From contig VBJR01000063.1 in NCBI GenBank assembly GCA_005880175.1, positions 1 to 39,070 on the forward strand: a stretch of 39,070 nt of DNA, given 5' to 3'. The notes below the pieces were generated by a model that was not told the origin of the DNA, did not search any database, and saw nothing but the letters and a program-made list of their open reading frames with translations. The position numbers and the translations under genes are program-made. This DNA is from Chloroflexota bacterium (lineage in GTDB: Bacteria; Chloroflexota; Dormibacteria; Dormibacterales; Dormibacteraceae). Positions 31,565-39,070 of this stretch are shown one piece after another. Within the stretch, counting starts at the first letter, position 1. Each line of letters opens with the position of its first letter.

Positions 31565-32590
31565 GTGGCGAAGGGCTGGTTCCGTGGTGGCTTCGGCATC
31601 GACCTCGGGACGGCGAACACCGTGGTGTGCCATCCGCGCCGGGGGATCGTCCTCAACGAGCCTTCCGTCATGGTCGTCCGCGGCGAGGGCAGGGACCACT
31701 CCCGGCCGCTCCTGGTCGGCCACGCCGCCCGGGAGCTGATCGGGCGGACCCCGGTCGGGATCGCCACGGTGCGGCCGCTCCACGACGGGGTGATCACCGA
31801 CCTCGAATCGGCCCGGGCGTTCATCGTCGCCATCCTGCGCCTCGTGGCGCGGCGGCCCTGGGAACGCCTGCGGCCGCGGGCGGTGATCGGCGTCCCGGTG
31901 GGCGCCACGTCGCTCGAGCGCCGCGCCCTCATCGAGGCCGCCGACGAGGCCGGGCTGGGACGGGTCTCCCTGATCCCCGAGCCGGTGGCGGGCGCCATCG
32001 GCGCCTCCGTGGACCCGCTGGAGCCGCGCGCCCACCTCGTGGTGGACATCGGGGGCGGGACGGCGGAGGTGACGGCGTTCTGCTACGGCGGGGTCCTGAC
32101 GCACCGGTCGTGCCGCGTGGCCGGCGACGAGATGACGACCGCGCTCTACCGGTACCTCCGCAGCGAGCACGGCCTGATGGTCGGCGAGCTGACGGCTGAG
32201 AACATCAAGCTGCGGGTCGGCCGGGGCGAGACCGAGCAGGGGGAGTCGCTCGTGGTCGAGGGGCGCGACGCGGCGAGCGGCCGGGCGCGCCTGATCACGC
32301 TGGCGACCGAGGAGGTCGTGGAGGCGATCCAGCCGACCACCGACGGCATCATCCAGGCGCTGGCCAGCTGCCTCGAGGACCTGCCCCCGCAGACCATCAG
32401 CGACGTCATGGGCCAGGGCGTGCTCGCGTTCGGCGGCGGGACGCTGCTGCGCGGGTTCCCGGCCCTGCTGGAGGACGCGTTCGGCTTCCCTGTGCGCCTG
32501 GCCGCCCGCCCGCTCACCTGCGTGGCCGAGGGGGCGGCCGTCTGCCTGCTCCGTCCCGAGGTGCTCGCCGCGTACACGAACGGCTTCTGA
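31565..32590 (+). CDS. mreB: Rod shape-determining protein MreB
   Basis: A 341-aa actin-like ATPase that forms membrane-bound filaments guiding lateral wall synthesis. FGIDLGTANTVVCHPRRGIVLNEPSVMVV is the phosphate-1 region, GVITDLESARAFIVAILR and AVIGVPVGATSLERRALIEAADEAG follow, then LIPEPVAGAIGA, phosphate-2 VVDIGGGTAEVTAF, TAENIKLRVG and the adenosine motif LAFGGGTLLRGFPALLEDAFGFPVRLA. Length and motif order match MreB/Mbl. I prefer GTG 31565, which leaves the usual short lead before GIDLGTAN and has a leaderless -10 box; GTG 31553 is possible. The gene stands alone, without mreC/mreD beside it in the window, and faces the SEDS-PBP2 fusion gene across a repeat array. Confidence 0.95.
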   Translation: MAKGWFRGGFGIDLGTANTVVCHPRRGIVLNEPSVMVVRGEGRDHSRPLLVGHAARELIGRTPVGIATVRPLHDGVITDLESARAFIVAILRLVARRPWERLRPRAVIGVPVGATSLERRALIEAADEAGLGRVSLIPEPVAGAIGASVDPLEPRAHLVVDIGGGTAEVTAFCYGGVLTHRSCRVAGDEMTTALYRYLRSEHGLMVGELTAENIKLRVGRGETEQGESLVVEGRDAASGRARLITLATEEVVEAIQPTTDGIIQALASCLEDLPPQTISDVMGQGVLAFGGGTLLRGFPALLEDAFGFPVRLAARPLTCVAEGAAVCLLRPEVLAAYTNGF

Positions 32591-32613
32591 TCAGGGAGCC
32601 CGCCGCCACCGCC

Positions 32614-32659
32614 GAACTACACCGTGTAGGGCAGAAGAGTGAACTGCACGGTGTAGTTC
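32614..32659. terminator. Hairpin between mreB and the SEDS-PBP2 gene
   Basis: GAACTACACCGTGTAG (32614-32629) pairs with CTGCACGGTGTAGTTC (32644-32659) over 15 of 16 positions with a 14-base loop, 24 bp after the mreB stop. It may terminate mreB transcription; its right arm is the first unit of the repeat array. Confidence 0.5.
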
Positions 32660-32788
32660 CGCGCAGGGCGGCGGCCTGAGCTGCACGGTGTAGTTCCGCG
32701 CAGGGCGGCGGCCTGAACTGCGCGGTGTGGTTCCGCGCAGGGCGGCGGCCTGAACGGCGCGGTCCAGTTCAGGGCAGGGGCGGCGGCC
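32640..32788. repeat. Tandem array of 37-bp units containing a 19-bp palindrome
   Basis: Three close copies of a 37-bp unit (32640-32676, 32677-32713, 32714-32750) and a degenerate fourth (32751-32788) lie between the convergent mreB and SEDS-PBP2 genes; the last copy overlaps the end of the latter. Each unit holds a near-palindrome, GAACTGCACGGTGTAGTTC in unit 1, followed by a conserved GC-rich spacer CGCGCAGGGCGGCGGCC. An inverted partial copy starts at 32614. The spacers are conserved, so this is not a CRISPR array. The array decays toward the SEDS-PBP2 side (units 3 and 4 lose palindrome symmetry). Confidence 0.85.
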
Positions 32789-35605
32789 CGAACGGCGCCG
32801 TGCTCGTGATCGCGTCCCGGTGCGCGGCGTAGTAGCGGAGCAGGCGGTCCACCACCGGCCCCGACGTGTTCCCGCCCTCCCCGCCGCCCCGCACCATGGC
32901 CGTGACCACCACCTGGGGGTGGTCGAACGGCACCACCGCGGTGAACCAGGCGTCCTCCCCGCCGCTCGGGGTGGAGGGGTCCTCGGCAGTGCCGGTCTTG
33001 GCTCCCGCCGGCATCGGCACGTCGCGGACGATCGTGGCGGTGCCCTGGTCGGCGGCGAGGCGCATGCCGTCCCGCACAGGCCCCAGCCCGGCGGCGAACG
33101 GCAGCGGCGCCGGGGCCCGACTCGGCAGCGCGGCGGCGACGCCGCCCGACTGGAACGCGAGGCCCAGGTGCGGCGTCACGAGCTGGCCCGTGGTCACCGC
33201 GGCCGTCCAGCGCGCGTCCTGGAGCGGTGTGGCCAGCACCTCGCCCTGGCCGATGCCGAGGATCACGGTGGTCCCCGAATACCACGTGCCGCCCGCGCGC
33301 TCGACCGAGTCGGGCGTGCCCAGGAGGCCCGCGCTCTCCCCGGGCAGGTCGATGCCGGTCGGCTGGCCCGCGCCCAGCTGGCTGCCCACCTGGTGGACCC
33401 GGTCCGGACCCAGGGCCAGCGCGAGCTTGTAGAAGTACACGTCGTTCGACCAGCCGATCGCCTGCGTCAGGTTCTGCGGCGGCAGCGGCCCCCAGCCGTG
33501 ATACGTGTGGTCCCCGTAGCTGAACGTGTAGCCGGTCGGGATCACCCGGCCCGGAGGAATCGCGTCGAACACGGTGTCCGCCGCGCCGACGACCAGCTTG
33601 AACGTCGAGCCCGGAGGCACGGCGACCTGGGTGGCGTGCTCGAGCATCGGGTTGCCCGGCGCCGCGCCCGCCCTGGCGATCGCCGCCGGGTCGCCGGGCG
33701 GCCCGAACAGGTTGTCGTCGTACGCCGGCAGGCTGGCCATCGCCAGGAGGGCGCCAGTCGCCGCGTCCATCACCACCACCGCGCCCTGGTCGCCCCGGGG
33801 CTGGCCGGGCACGCCGCGCAGCGCGTCGGCGAGCGCGCTCGCCGCCTCCTGCTGGAGGGCGAGGTCGAGCGTGAGCCGGACGTCGCTGCCGGGCACCGGC
33901 GGGGTGTACCCGGCTGGCGCCACGGTCGCTCCGGCCGGGTCCACGAAGAAGCACTGCGAGCCGTCCACGCCGCGCAGCACCGAGTCGTAGGAGCGCTCCA
34001 GCCCGGCCCGGCCGACGTACGAGTTGAGGTCGAGCGCCGGCCTCCCACCGAGGTCGTCCGCGCTGGCGAGCCCCGTGTAGCCGAGCAGCGGCCCCAGCAG
34101 CGCCCCGTAGGGGTACGCGCGGCGGGGCGCCTGGGCCACCACCACGCCCGGCAGGTGGCTGAACTCGATGCGGTTGCCCACCGCGGCCGGCACGATCCCC
34201 AGCTCGGCCATCGGGCCGTCCGCCGGCTGGTCGAGGAGCCGCCGCAGGACGGCGGGCGCCACGCCGGCCAGCGCGGCCAGCTGCTGCGCGATCTTCGGCT
34301 GGCCGCGCAGCACGCCCGGCGCCACGAGCACCCGGTCCGACGGCGTATCGGTCGCGACCGGCACCCCGTGCCGGTCCGTGATGATGCCGCGGGGGGCGGG
34401 AACTGGCGCGCAGCGCGACATCTGGTACTCGCCGGTCCGCCGGAGCTGCTCGCCGCTCACCTGCTGGAGGTGCCAGGCGAACACGGAGAGCGTGGCCAGC
34501 AGGCCCGCGAGCGCGAGCGCGCCCAACCGGACCAGGCGCGGCTGCGGCCGCCGTCCCCAGCGCTGCATCCAGAGCCGGCGCCGGCCCGCCTCGACCGGGC
34601 CGGCCAGCGCGACGCCCAGGGCGGCCAGGTGGACCGCGGCGACCGTCCCGCCGTAGCTGAGGAAGGGGAACGGGACGCCGGCCAGCGGCAGCACGCCCAG
34701 GTTGCCGCCGACCGAGATGACCGTCTCGCAGCCGACCAGCAGGGCCAGCCCCGCCGCCACCAGCGTCCCCTGGCGCGTGCGAGCGCGGCGGCTGGCCCTG
34801 ACGAGCCGCCAGAGCAGGAGCGCGACCGCCCCCACCGCGAGCGCGCCCGCCGCCAGGCCCCACTGCTCCACCAGGCTGGCGAAGGCGAGGTCGGACTCCC
34901 GCGCCGGCAGGTACGAGGCCAGCAGGAGGTGCAGCGGGTCCCTGGCGGTGCCGTACAGCCCGCCCCAGCCGACGGCGATCCGCGCCTGGAGGACCGCCCA
35001 GCCGGAACCGGTCGCCGATGAGGGACCCGACAGGAAGGCGTCCAGGCGGGCGAGCTGGTAGGGCCGGAGGACGTGGCCGGCGAGCGGCGCGGCCGCGGCG
35101 CCAGCACGGTCGCCGTGCTCAGGTCGGGCTGGCGCAGCGTCAGCGCGATCGGTATCGACGCGGCGGCGATCGCCAGGCTCGCGCGCCGCCAGCCCGCGCC
35201 GGCCATCCCCAGGATGTCGGCCAGCAGGAGGAGGACCCCGAGCTTGGCCAGCTCGGAGGGCTGGAGGTCGATCGGGCCCAGCGACAGCCAGCGCTGGGCG
35301 CCGTACGCGCCGCGGCCCTTCGCCAGCACGGCCAGCAGCATGAACACGGCGGCCCCGTAGACGGCCCAGCCGAGCAGGGGCAGGCTCGCGGGGCGGACGC
35401 GCAGCAGCAGGACGAGCAGGCCCACCCCGGCCAGGACGGCGAGCAGCTGGTGCACCGCGAGCCCGCGATCGCCGATCGCCACCAGGTTCAGCGCGCCGAG
35501 GCCGGCGATGACCGCCACCGCCAGGAGCGCGAGCGGGTCGATCGCCCGGGCGGTCGAGGGCCCCTGCCGATCGCGGCCGGGGCGCCGGCGCCCGGGGGTG
35601 AGCAC
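32769..35605 (-). CDS. RodA(SEDS)-PBP2 fusion: peptidoglycan glycosyltransferase and transpeptidase (frame broken near 35100)
   Basis: It starts at GTG 35605 with GAGGG upstream. The N-terminal SEDS part (IDPLALLAVAVIAGLGALNLV, GYGAQRWLSLGPIDLQPSELAKLGVLLLLAD, LTLRQPDLSTATVLA) breaks at about 35100, then resumes in another frame: AAAAPLAGHVLRPYQLARLDAFL, GSGWAVLQARIAVGWGGLYG, ARESDLAFASLVEQWGLAAG, PFLSYGGTVAAVHLAALGVAL. About 20-25 residues are missing at the break. The second frame runs on without a stop into a class B PBP: RGIITDRHGVPVATD, active-site PPGSTFKLV, SND motif in WSNDVYFYKLAL, and KTGTAE, ending near 32769. Both enzymes of the elongasome core are therefore one polypeptide of about 970 aa. 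The fusion joint itself is uninterrupted, so the fusion does not depend on the damaged region. Confidence 0.88.
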
Positions 35606-35616
35606 CGCGTCGGCCC

Positions 35617-37005
35617 TCAGCAGGGACCGGTCCCCCCGGCCAGGACGGCCGGGGAGGCGGCTGCCGCGGGGCTCTCGGTGACCGCGATCACCGCGAGCGG
35701 GTGGCCGGCGCCCAGCGCGGGCGCGCCGGTGGCGTACACGTACGCCCAGCCGGCCAGCGCGGTGACGGTGCCGCCCGGGAGCACCGCCGTCGTCCCGGTG
35801 CAGCGGTCGAACACGCGGAACGACCAGCGGACCTCCTGGGCGGCCAGCTGGGGCTGGAGCCGCACGGTCACCTGCACCGGGCAGGCCGCGTTCGGCTGGC
35901 AGGCACCCGCCAGCGGCTGGATCTCGATCCCGGTGATGGGGCCGGCCGCGGCGGGCGCGAGCACCGGCACCGGCCGCGGGCTGGCCGGCGCGCGCGGCGC
36001 GACCGGCGCCCCGAGGCTCGTCGTCGCCGGCGCGCTCGCCCGCGCGGCGGGACGCCCCGGGAGGCCCCGCGGGAGGTGCACGTGCGGCGCGACCAGCGGC
36101 ACCGCGGCGGCCGCGCCGGCGACGGCGAGGGCGGCCAGGGCGGCTCCGATCAATCCCGAGCGGCGGCGCCGCGGGGCCCACGCCGCCCTCGACGACGGGA
36201 GCGGCACGACCGGCGCCGGCTGGCCGGCCGGCCGCGCCGGCTGGTCGCGCCGCAGGCGCCCGACCAGCGCCGCCAGCCCCGCCACGGCGCGCGCGCGGGC
36301 CCGGCGCCCCTCGAGCACCGCGGCGGCGGCGGTGCCGGCCCGCTCCAGCAGCGCGACCTCCTCACCGGCGCCGGCGCGGCAGGCGTCCAGCGTGCGGAGC
36401 AGGGTGGCGGCGCCATCGAGCGACCGGTGCGCGTGCGGCCGGACGCTCCGGCGCAGGCGGCCGAACAGGGCCACGGCGGCCTGGCGGTCGGAGTCGGGCC
36501 GGTCCAGGTCCAGGCTCCACTCGCCCAGGCGGACCTCGCCCGCCGCTCCGACGTGCACGGTCCGCTCGTCGAGGCAGCCGTGCGTCAGCCCGGCCCGATG
36601 GAGCGCCCGGAGGCCGGCCAGGACCCCGACGACGACCAGCGCCCCCTGCTCGGGGGTCAGGGTCGTGACGGCGAGGAGGCGGCGCAGCGAGCAGCCGGCG
36701 TCCGGCTCGGCGACGACCCACGTGTCGCCGTCCCGCTCGCCGGTCGCGAGGACGGGGACGAGGTTGGGGTGCCGGACCCGCACCAGCTCTGGCGCCGCCT
36801 CGGCCCACCGGAGCCAGGCCGCCGCGTCCATCGGCGGCAGGCGCCAGACGTCCACCACGCCGCCGTCCGCCGCGCGGGCCGTCCACTGGTCGCCGATCGG
36901 CCAGGAGCACCGCCGTTCGGTGAGCACGAGGGATGCGAGCGCCGGACACGTCTCCGGCGGAATCTCGTCGTGCTGGTCGTGTGCTTGTTCGGCCCGCTCA
37001 GCCAT
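35617..37005 (-). CDS. Transmembrane Ser/Thr pseudokinase with extracytoplasmic domain
   Basis: A 462-aa single-pass protein. Residues 25-230 resemble a protein-kinase fold: RVRHPNLVPVLATGERDGDTWVVAEPDAGCSLRRLL, VVVGVLAGLRALHRAGLTHGCLDERTVHV, EVRLGEWSLD. The catalytic residues are gone: no glycine loop or ATP lysine, HRDLKxxN reads HGCLDERTV, and DFG reads GEW. It is therefore a pseudokinase. A helical region, an Arg-rich stop-transfer segment and one membrane helix (284-305) lead to a Pro/Ala linker and an outer domain with cysteine pairs (GACQPNAACPVQVTV, FDRCTGTTAVLPGG). The stop is 11 bp before the SEDS-PBP2 start, so both are one operon. By analogy with the MviN pseudokinase of mycobacteria, it may be a scaffold that regulates wall synthesis; this is inference. 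Confidence 0.82.
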   Translation of the reverse strand: MAERAEQAHDQHDEIPPETCPALASLVLTERRCSWPIGDQWTARAADGGVVDVWRLPPMDAAAWLRWAEAAPELVRVRHPNLVPVLATGERDGDTWVVAEPDAGCSLRRLLAVTTLTPEQGALVVVGVLAGLRALHRAGLTHGCLDERTVHVGAAGEVRLGEWSLDLDRPDSDRQAAVALFGRLRRSVRPHAHRSLDGAATLLRTLDACRAGAGEEVALLERAGTAAAAVLEGRRARARAVAGLAALVGRLRRDQPARPAGQPAPVVPLPSSRAAWAPRRRRSGLIGAALAALAVAGAAAAVPLVAPHVHLPRGLPGRPAARASAPATTSLGAPVAPRAPASPRPVPVLAPAAAGPITGIEIQPLAGACQPNAACPVQVTVRLQPQLAAQEVRWSFRVFDRCTGTTAVLPGGTVTALAGWAYVYATGAPALGAGHPLAVIAVTESPAAAASPAVLAGGTGPC

Positions 37006-37118
37006 CGTCGCCCTACCCAGGTCGCCAACGCTCTCGAGGTCCAGTCTGGAGAGGCGCCGGGATGGCGGCGGCGGGGGTTCCCGCGCAGGTGGACAAATCC
37101 GTGCCGTGCCACCCGGGG

Positions 37119-37124
37119 CATACT
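37119..37124 (+). promoter_or_regulatory. -10-like box before the 37131 gene
   Basis: CATACT ends 6 bases before GTG 37131. The 125-bp interval 37006-37130 is a divergent promoter region shared with the pseudokinase gene. Confidence 0.35.
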
Positions 37125-37130
37125 CCGGCG

Positions 37131-37613
37131 GTGCCTTCCCTGGAGAACGGTCCTCGCGCGCACCACTACCAGTTCGCCCACCGGGCCCTGCCCGCGCTGA
37201 CCGCGGCGCACGGCCCGCGCCTGGTCGAGCTGGCCCGCTCCGGCGACCTCGCCGCGCTGCTCGCCCGCCTGTGGGACGACGCCGGCTCCCGGCTCCCCGA
37301 GGGCGAACGCCTGGCATCGGCCGGGATCGCCGGCGAGGCGCACGGGCTGGACGGCTGGGACGTGGCGGTGGTCCGGTTCCCGCCGGCGGAGCGCCTGACC
37401 GAGGCCCACCTGGCGGCGATCGCCGTGCCCGCCGGGGGCGCGCCCGGCGACCCGCGCTACCTCGTGCTCGAGCGCTCGGTGCCGGCGCTGCGGCCATCCG
37501 GGACCGTGCTGGCGGAGTGGACCTCGCGGGAGCACGTCAACTACGGCGACGGACCGCCGGCGGAGACCCCGGCCTTCCTGGCCGCGGTGGCCGGGGTGCT
37601 GGGCCGGGCGTAG
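37131..37613 (+). CDS. Small soluble protein of unknown function
   Basis: A 160-aa protein from GTG 37131. The pattern HHYQFAHRALPALTAAHGPRLVELARSGDLAALLARLWDDAG is an amphipathic helical start. A beta-rich middle follows (WDVAVVRFPPAERLTEAHLAAIAVPAG, RYLVLERSVP, GTVLAEWTSREHVNYGDGP) and a final helix (TPAFLAAVAGVL). No signal peptide, membrane helix or catalytic motif is visible. I do not recognise a named family. It is divergent from the pseudokinase operon and ends at a strong bidirectional terminator. Confidence 0.7.
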   Translation: MPSLENGPRAHHYQFAHRALPALTAAHGPRLVELARSGDLAALLARLWDDAGSRLPEGERLASAGIAGEAHGLDGWDVAVVRFPPAERLTEAHLAAIAVPAGGAPGDPRYLVLERSVPALRPSGTVLAEWTSREHVNYGDGPPAETPAFLAAVAGVLGRA

Positions 37614-37615
37614 GG

Positions 37616-37648
37616 CTCGGGGCCGGCCCGGCGCGGGCCGGCCCCGAG
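37616..37648. terminator. Strong bidirectional hairpin terminator
   Basis: A perfect 15-bp inverted repeat (37616-37630 with 37634-37648, loop GCG) lies between convergent genes ending at 37613 and 37656. No T-run. Confidence 0.8.
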
Positions 37649-37655
37649 AGGATCG

Positions 37656-39070
37656 CTACTGGCTGGACGCGAGCCAGGCCTGCTGCAGCAGGTCCAGGCC
37701 CCGGTTCTCGAGCGTGGTGGCGGAGTCGTGGCTGCCGCCGTGGATCCTCGACACCGACCGGTCGAGCTGGGCGGACATCTGGCTCGCGATCTGGTCGCGG
37801 GCCGTACCCAGGTCGGTCAGGGTCTTCGTGTCGGCCTGGAAGACCGAGTCGCTGGTGCTCTCCAGCGCGTTGGTCGAGATGATCAGCGACGCCCGGCCGA
37901 ACTGGCCCACCGGCGCGTTGACCTGCTCGTACACCTGGCTCAGCCGGATGTACTCGTTGACGTCGCCGAAGCCGTTCGGCAGCGCGCCCCGGTCCAGCAC
38001 CTCGGCGATGACCCGGCCCTCGTGCCGGTAGTCGTCCTTGAGACCGGTCAGGGCCAGGATCGTCGGCCGGAGGTTGGCGTGGTCGGACCAGACGCCGTCG
38101 TCCACGCCCAGGTGGCGCACGCCGGGCCCGACGAGGCCGAGCCACGTCGTGTTGATGTCCGGCGAGAAGTCACCGTGGTTCCACGCGAACGCCGGGTTCT
38201 CCGTCGCTCCCGTGGAGCCCCTGGGCTGGCACGGGAAGTTCGTCACGCACAGGAAGTAGTCGGGGTTCGCGAACAGCGTGAACGTCGGGTTGCGGCGCGG
38301 GTCGCCGGTCAGCATGTGCAGGTTGCGCATGCCGGCCTCGCCGGCCAGGAAGTTCGTGATGTGGTCGGTCTCCCCGGTGATCGGGTTGACCGTCTGGATG
38401 TGCTTGGACGCCTGCTCCAGGGTCCGCACGCCGGGGTCGGTCTGGCCGGGGTTGCCGTCCGCGTAGATGGTCGGCGCCGAGTCGGCGTGCACCTGCACCC
38501 TCGCTTGCGCCGGACCGCCCGGCGTCGAGAACGGCGGCACCTGCCCCCAGAGCGTGTCCAGGCTCGCCTGCAGCTCGCCGATCTTGGAATACGTGCACGG
38601 CACGTGGATGCCGTCGCAGCCGGCCGGGCTGCCCTGGCCGCCGACGAAGTGGTCGTTCTCGTCAGCCGTGAACGAGAACAGCGTGTTGCCGCGGTTGATC
38701 CCGTCCCTGGCCAGCCGGGCGAAGAACTTGCCGAACGCGTCGTCGTACGCCTTGAGCTGGGCCACGTAGCCGGCCTCGCCGGGCCCGAACGCGCGCCCCG
38801 CCTGGTGGTTGTCATGGGCGTCGGAGATGTACGCGTACGTCACCGGCACGCCGTGCTCCTGCATCTGGGCGACGTAGCCCAGCGACACGGCCGCGGACAT
38901 CGAGTCGAAGCCGGGGAAGCCGGGGTTGCCGGTGCTGTCGGCGATCGCGTTGCCGTTGAGGTCGAGCACCGGTCCGTTGGGGCTGATCACCGGGTTGGTG
39001 TGGGCCGCGCCGAACAGGCCCTTGAAGCCCTGGTAGCCGCCCGGCTCGTCGGGCAGCAGGTCCGGCCGCG
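37656..39070 (-). CDS. Alkaline phosphatase/sulfatase-superfamily protein (5' end outside window)
   Basis: At least 471 residues; the frame is open to the window edge and the N-terminus, with any signal peptide, is missing. Features of the alkaline-phosphatase superfamily: YAYISDAHDNHQAGR, YVAQLKAYDDAFGKFFARLARDGINRGNTLFSFTADENDHFVGG (partner strand and metal-ligand Asp/His), HADSAPTIYADG, then WNHGDFSPDINTTWLGLVGPGVRHLG and WSDHANLRPTILALTGL, the conserved late histidine (DH) that closes the metal site. The C-terminal ~120 residues (INEYIRLSQVYEQVNAPVGQFGRASLI...) form a helical tail. The nucleophile Thr/Ser would lie in the missing part. It is probably a secreted phosphoesterase or related hydrolase; the substrate is unknown. 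Confidence 0.78.
   Translation of the reverse strand, partial: RPDLLPDEPGGYQGFKGLFGAAHTNPVISPNGPVLDLNGNAIADSTGNPGFPGFDSMSAAVSLGYVAQMQEHGVPVTYAYISDAHDNHQAGRAFGPGEAGYVAQLKAYDDAFGKFFARLARDGINRGNTLFSFTADENDHFVGGQGSPAGCDGIHVPCTYSKIGELQASLDTLWGQVPPFSTPGGPAQARVQVHADSAPTIYADGNPGQTDPGVRTLEQASKHIQTVNPITGETDHITNFLAGEAGMRNLHMLTGDPRRNPTFTLFANPDYFLCVTNFPCQPRGSTGATENPAFAWNHGDFSPDINTTWLGLVGPGVRHLGVDDGVWSDHANLRPTILALTGLKDDYRHEGRVIAEVLDRGALPNGFGDVNEYIRLSQVYEQVNAPVGQFGRASLIISTNALESTSDSVFQADTKTLTDLGTARDQIASQMSAQLDRSVSRIHGGSHDSATTLENRGLDLLQQAWLASSQ

Noticed and set aside
32640..32788. CRISPR array
   Set aside because: Unit length is near CRISPR size, but the intervening sequence is the same in every unit and no cas gene is present.
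7625..35101. Programmed ribosomal frameshifting as explanation of the broken genes
   Set aside because: Each break also lacks a block of conserved residues, which frameshifting cannot restore; no shared slippery sequence is seen.
35018..37882. 954-codon plus-strand frame across the pseudokinase and SEDS-PBP2 genes
   Set aside because: Antisense shadow; it crosses several genes and a terminator and has no domain signal.

Overview
The window is about 39 kb of very G+C-rich DNA (well above 70% by eye). Coding density is high, GTG starts are common, and many genes appear to be read from leaderless promoters: a TANNNT-type -10 box only 6-11 bases before the start codon. With the large ATPase regulators, a DHA2/MarR pair and a heteromeric acyl-CoA dehydrogenase pair, this points to a high-GC actinomycete. 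A Thermoleophilia-like or other poorly cultured lineage is possible, but that is inference. No rRNA, tRNA, CRISPR array or phage module was found.

Layout. 1-2013: an ISL3-family element that has cut into a SARP/AfsR-type regulator, leaving only its TPR tail. 2109-7188: a minus-strand block with a secreted S41-type protease, a broken DUF899 gene, a secreted type-B carboxylesterase and an unknown protein. 7255-13869: a LuxR-type ATPase regulator, then a class V aminotransferase coupled to a SAM methyltransferase, then an unknown protein. 14030-18714: an XRE-AfsR type ATPase regulator divergent from a 1,082-aa AAA regulator. 18678-20536: a NarL-type two-component pair. 20670-23896: an ABC exporter and an APH-like kinase. 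23930-26254: a MarR regulator divergent from a DHA2 MFS exporter. 26287-29494: a NYN-type protein, a DinB remnant, a broken GNAT and a Tat-exported purple acid phosphatase. 29504-31439: a pair of acyl-CoA dehydrogenases. 31565-37005: a cell-wall elongation module, in which mreB is convergent with an operon of a membrane pseudokinase and a natural RodA(SEDS)-PBP2 fusion; an array of 37-bp palindromic repeats lies between them. 37131-39070: an unknown protein and a partial secreted phosphatase-superfamily protein.

The most striking property of the window is a repeated lesion. At least seven otherwise normal genes have lost one short internal block (roughly 15-30 codons judged against family pattern), about once per 4-5 kb: DUF899, LuxR-ATPase, methyltransferase, ABC permease, GNAT, acyl-CoA dehydrogenase and SEDS-PBP2. 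Five of these also shift frame, one deletes the SAM-binding motif in frame, and one fuses two tandem permease genes. Closed-up assembly gaps or polymerase skipping in GC-rich hairpins are the simplest explanation; deletion between short direct repeats in the organism is the alternative. Genes carrying this scar are annotated over their full span with the break described.

The most interesting biology is the elongasome-like locus. Glycosyltransferase (SEDS) and transpeptidase (class B PBP) are one polypeptide, directly preceded by a transmembrane pseudokinase and facing mreB.
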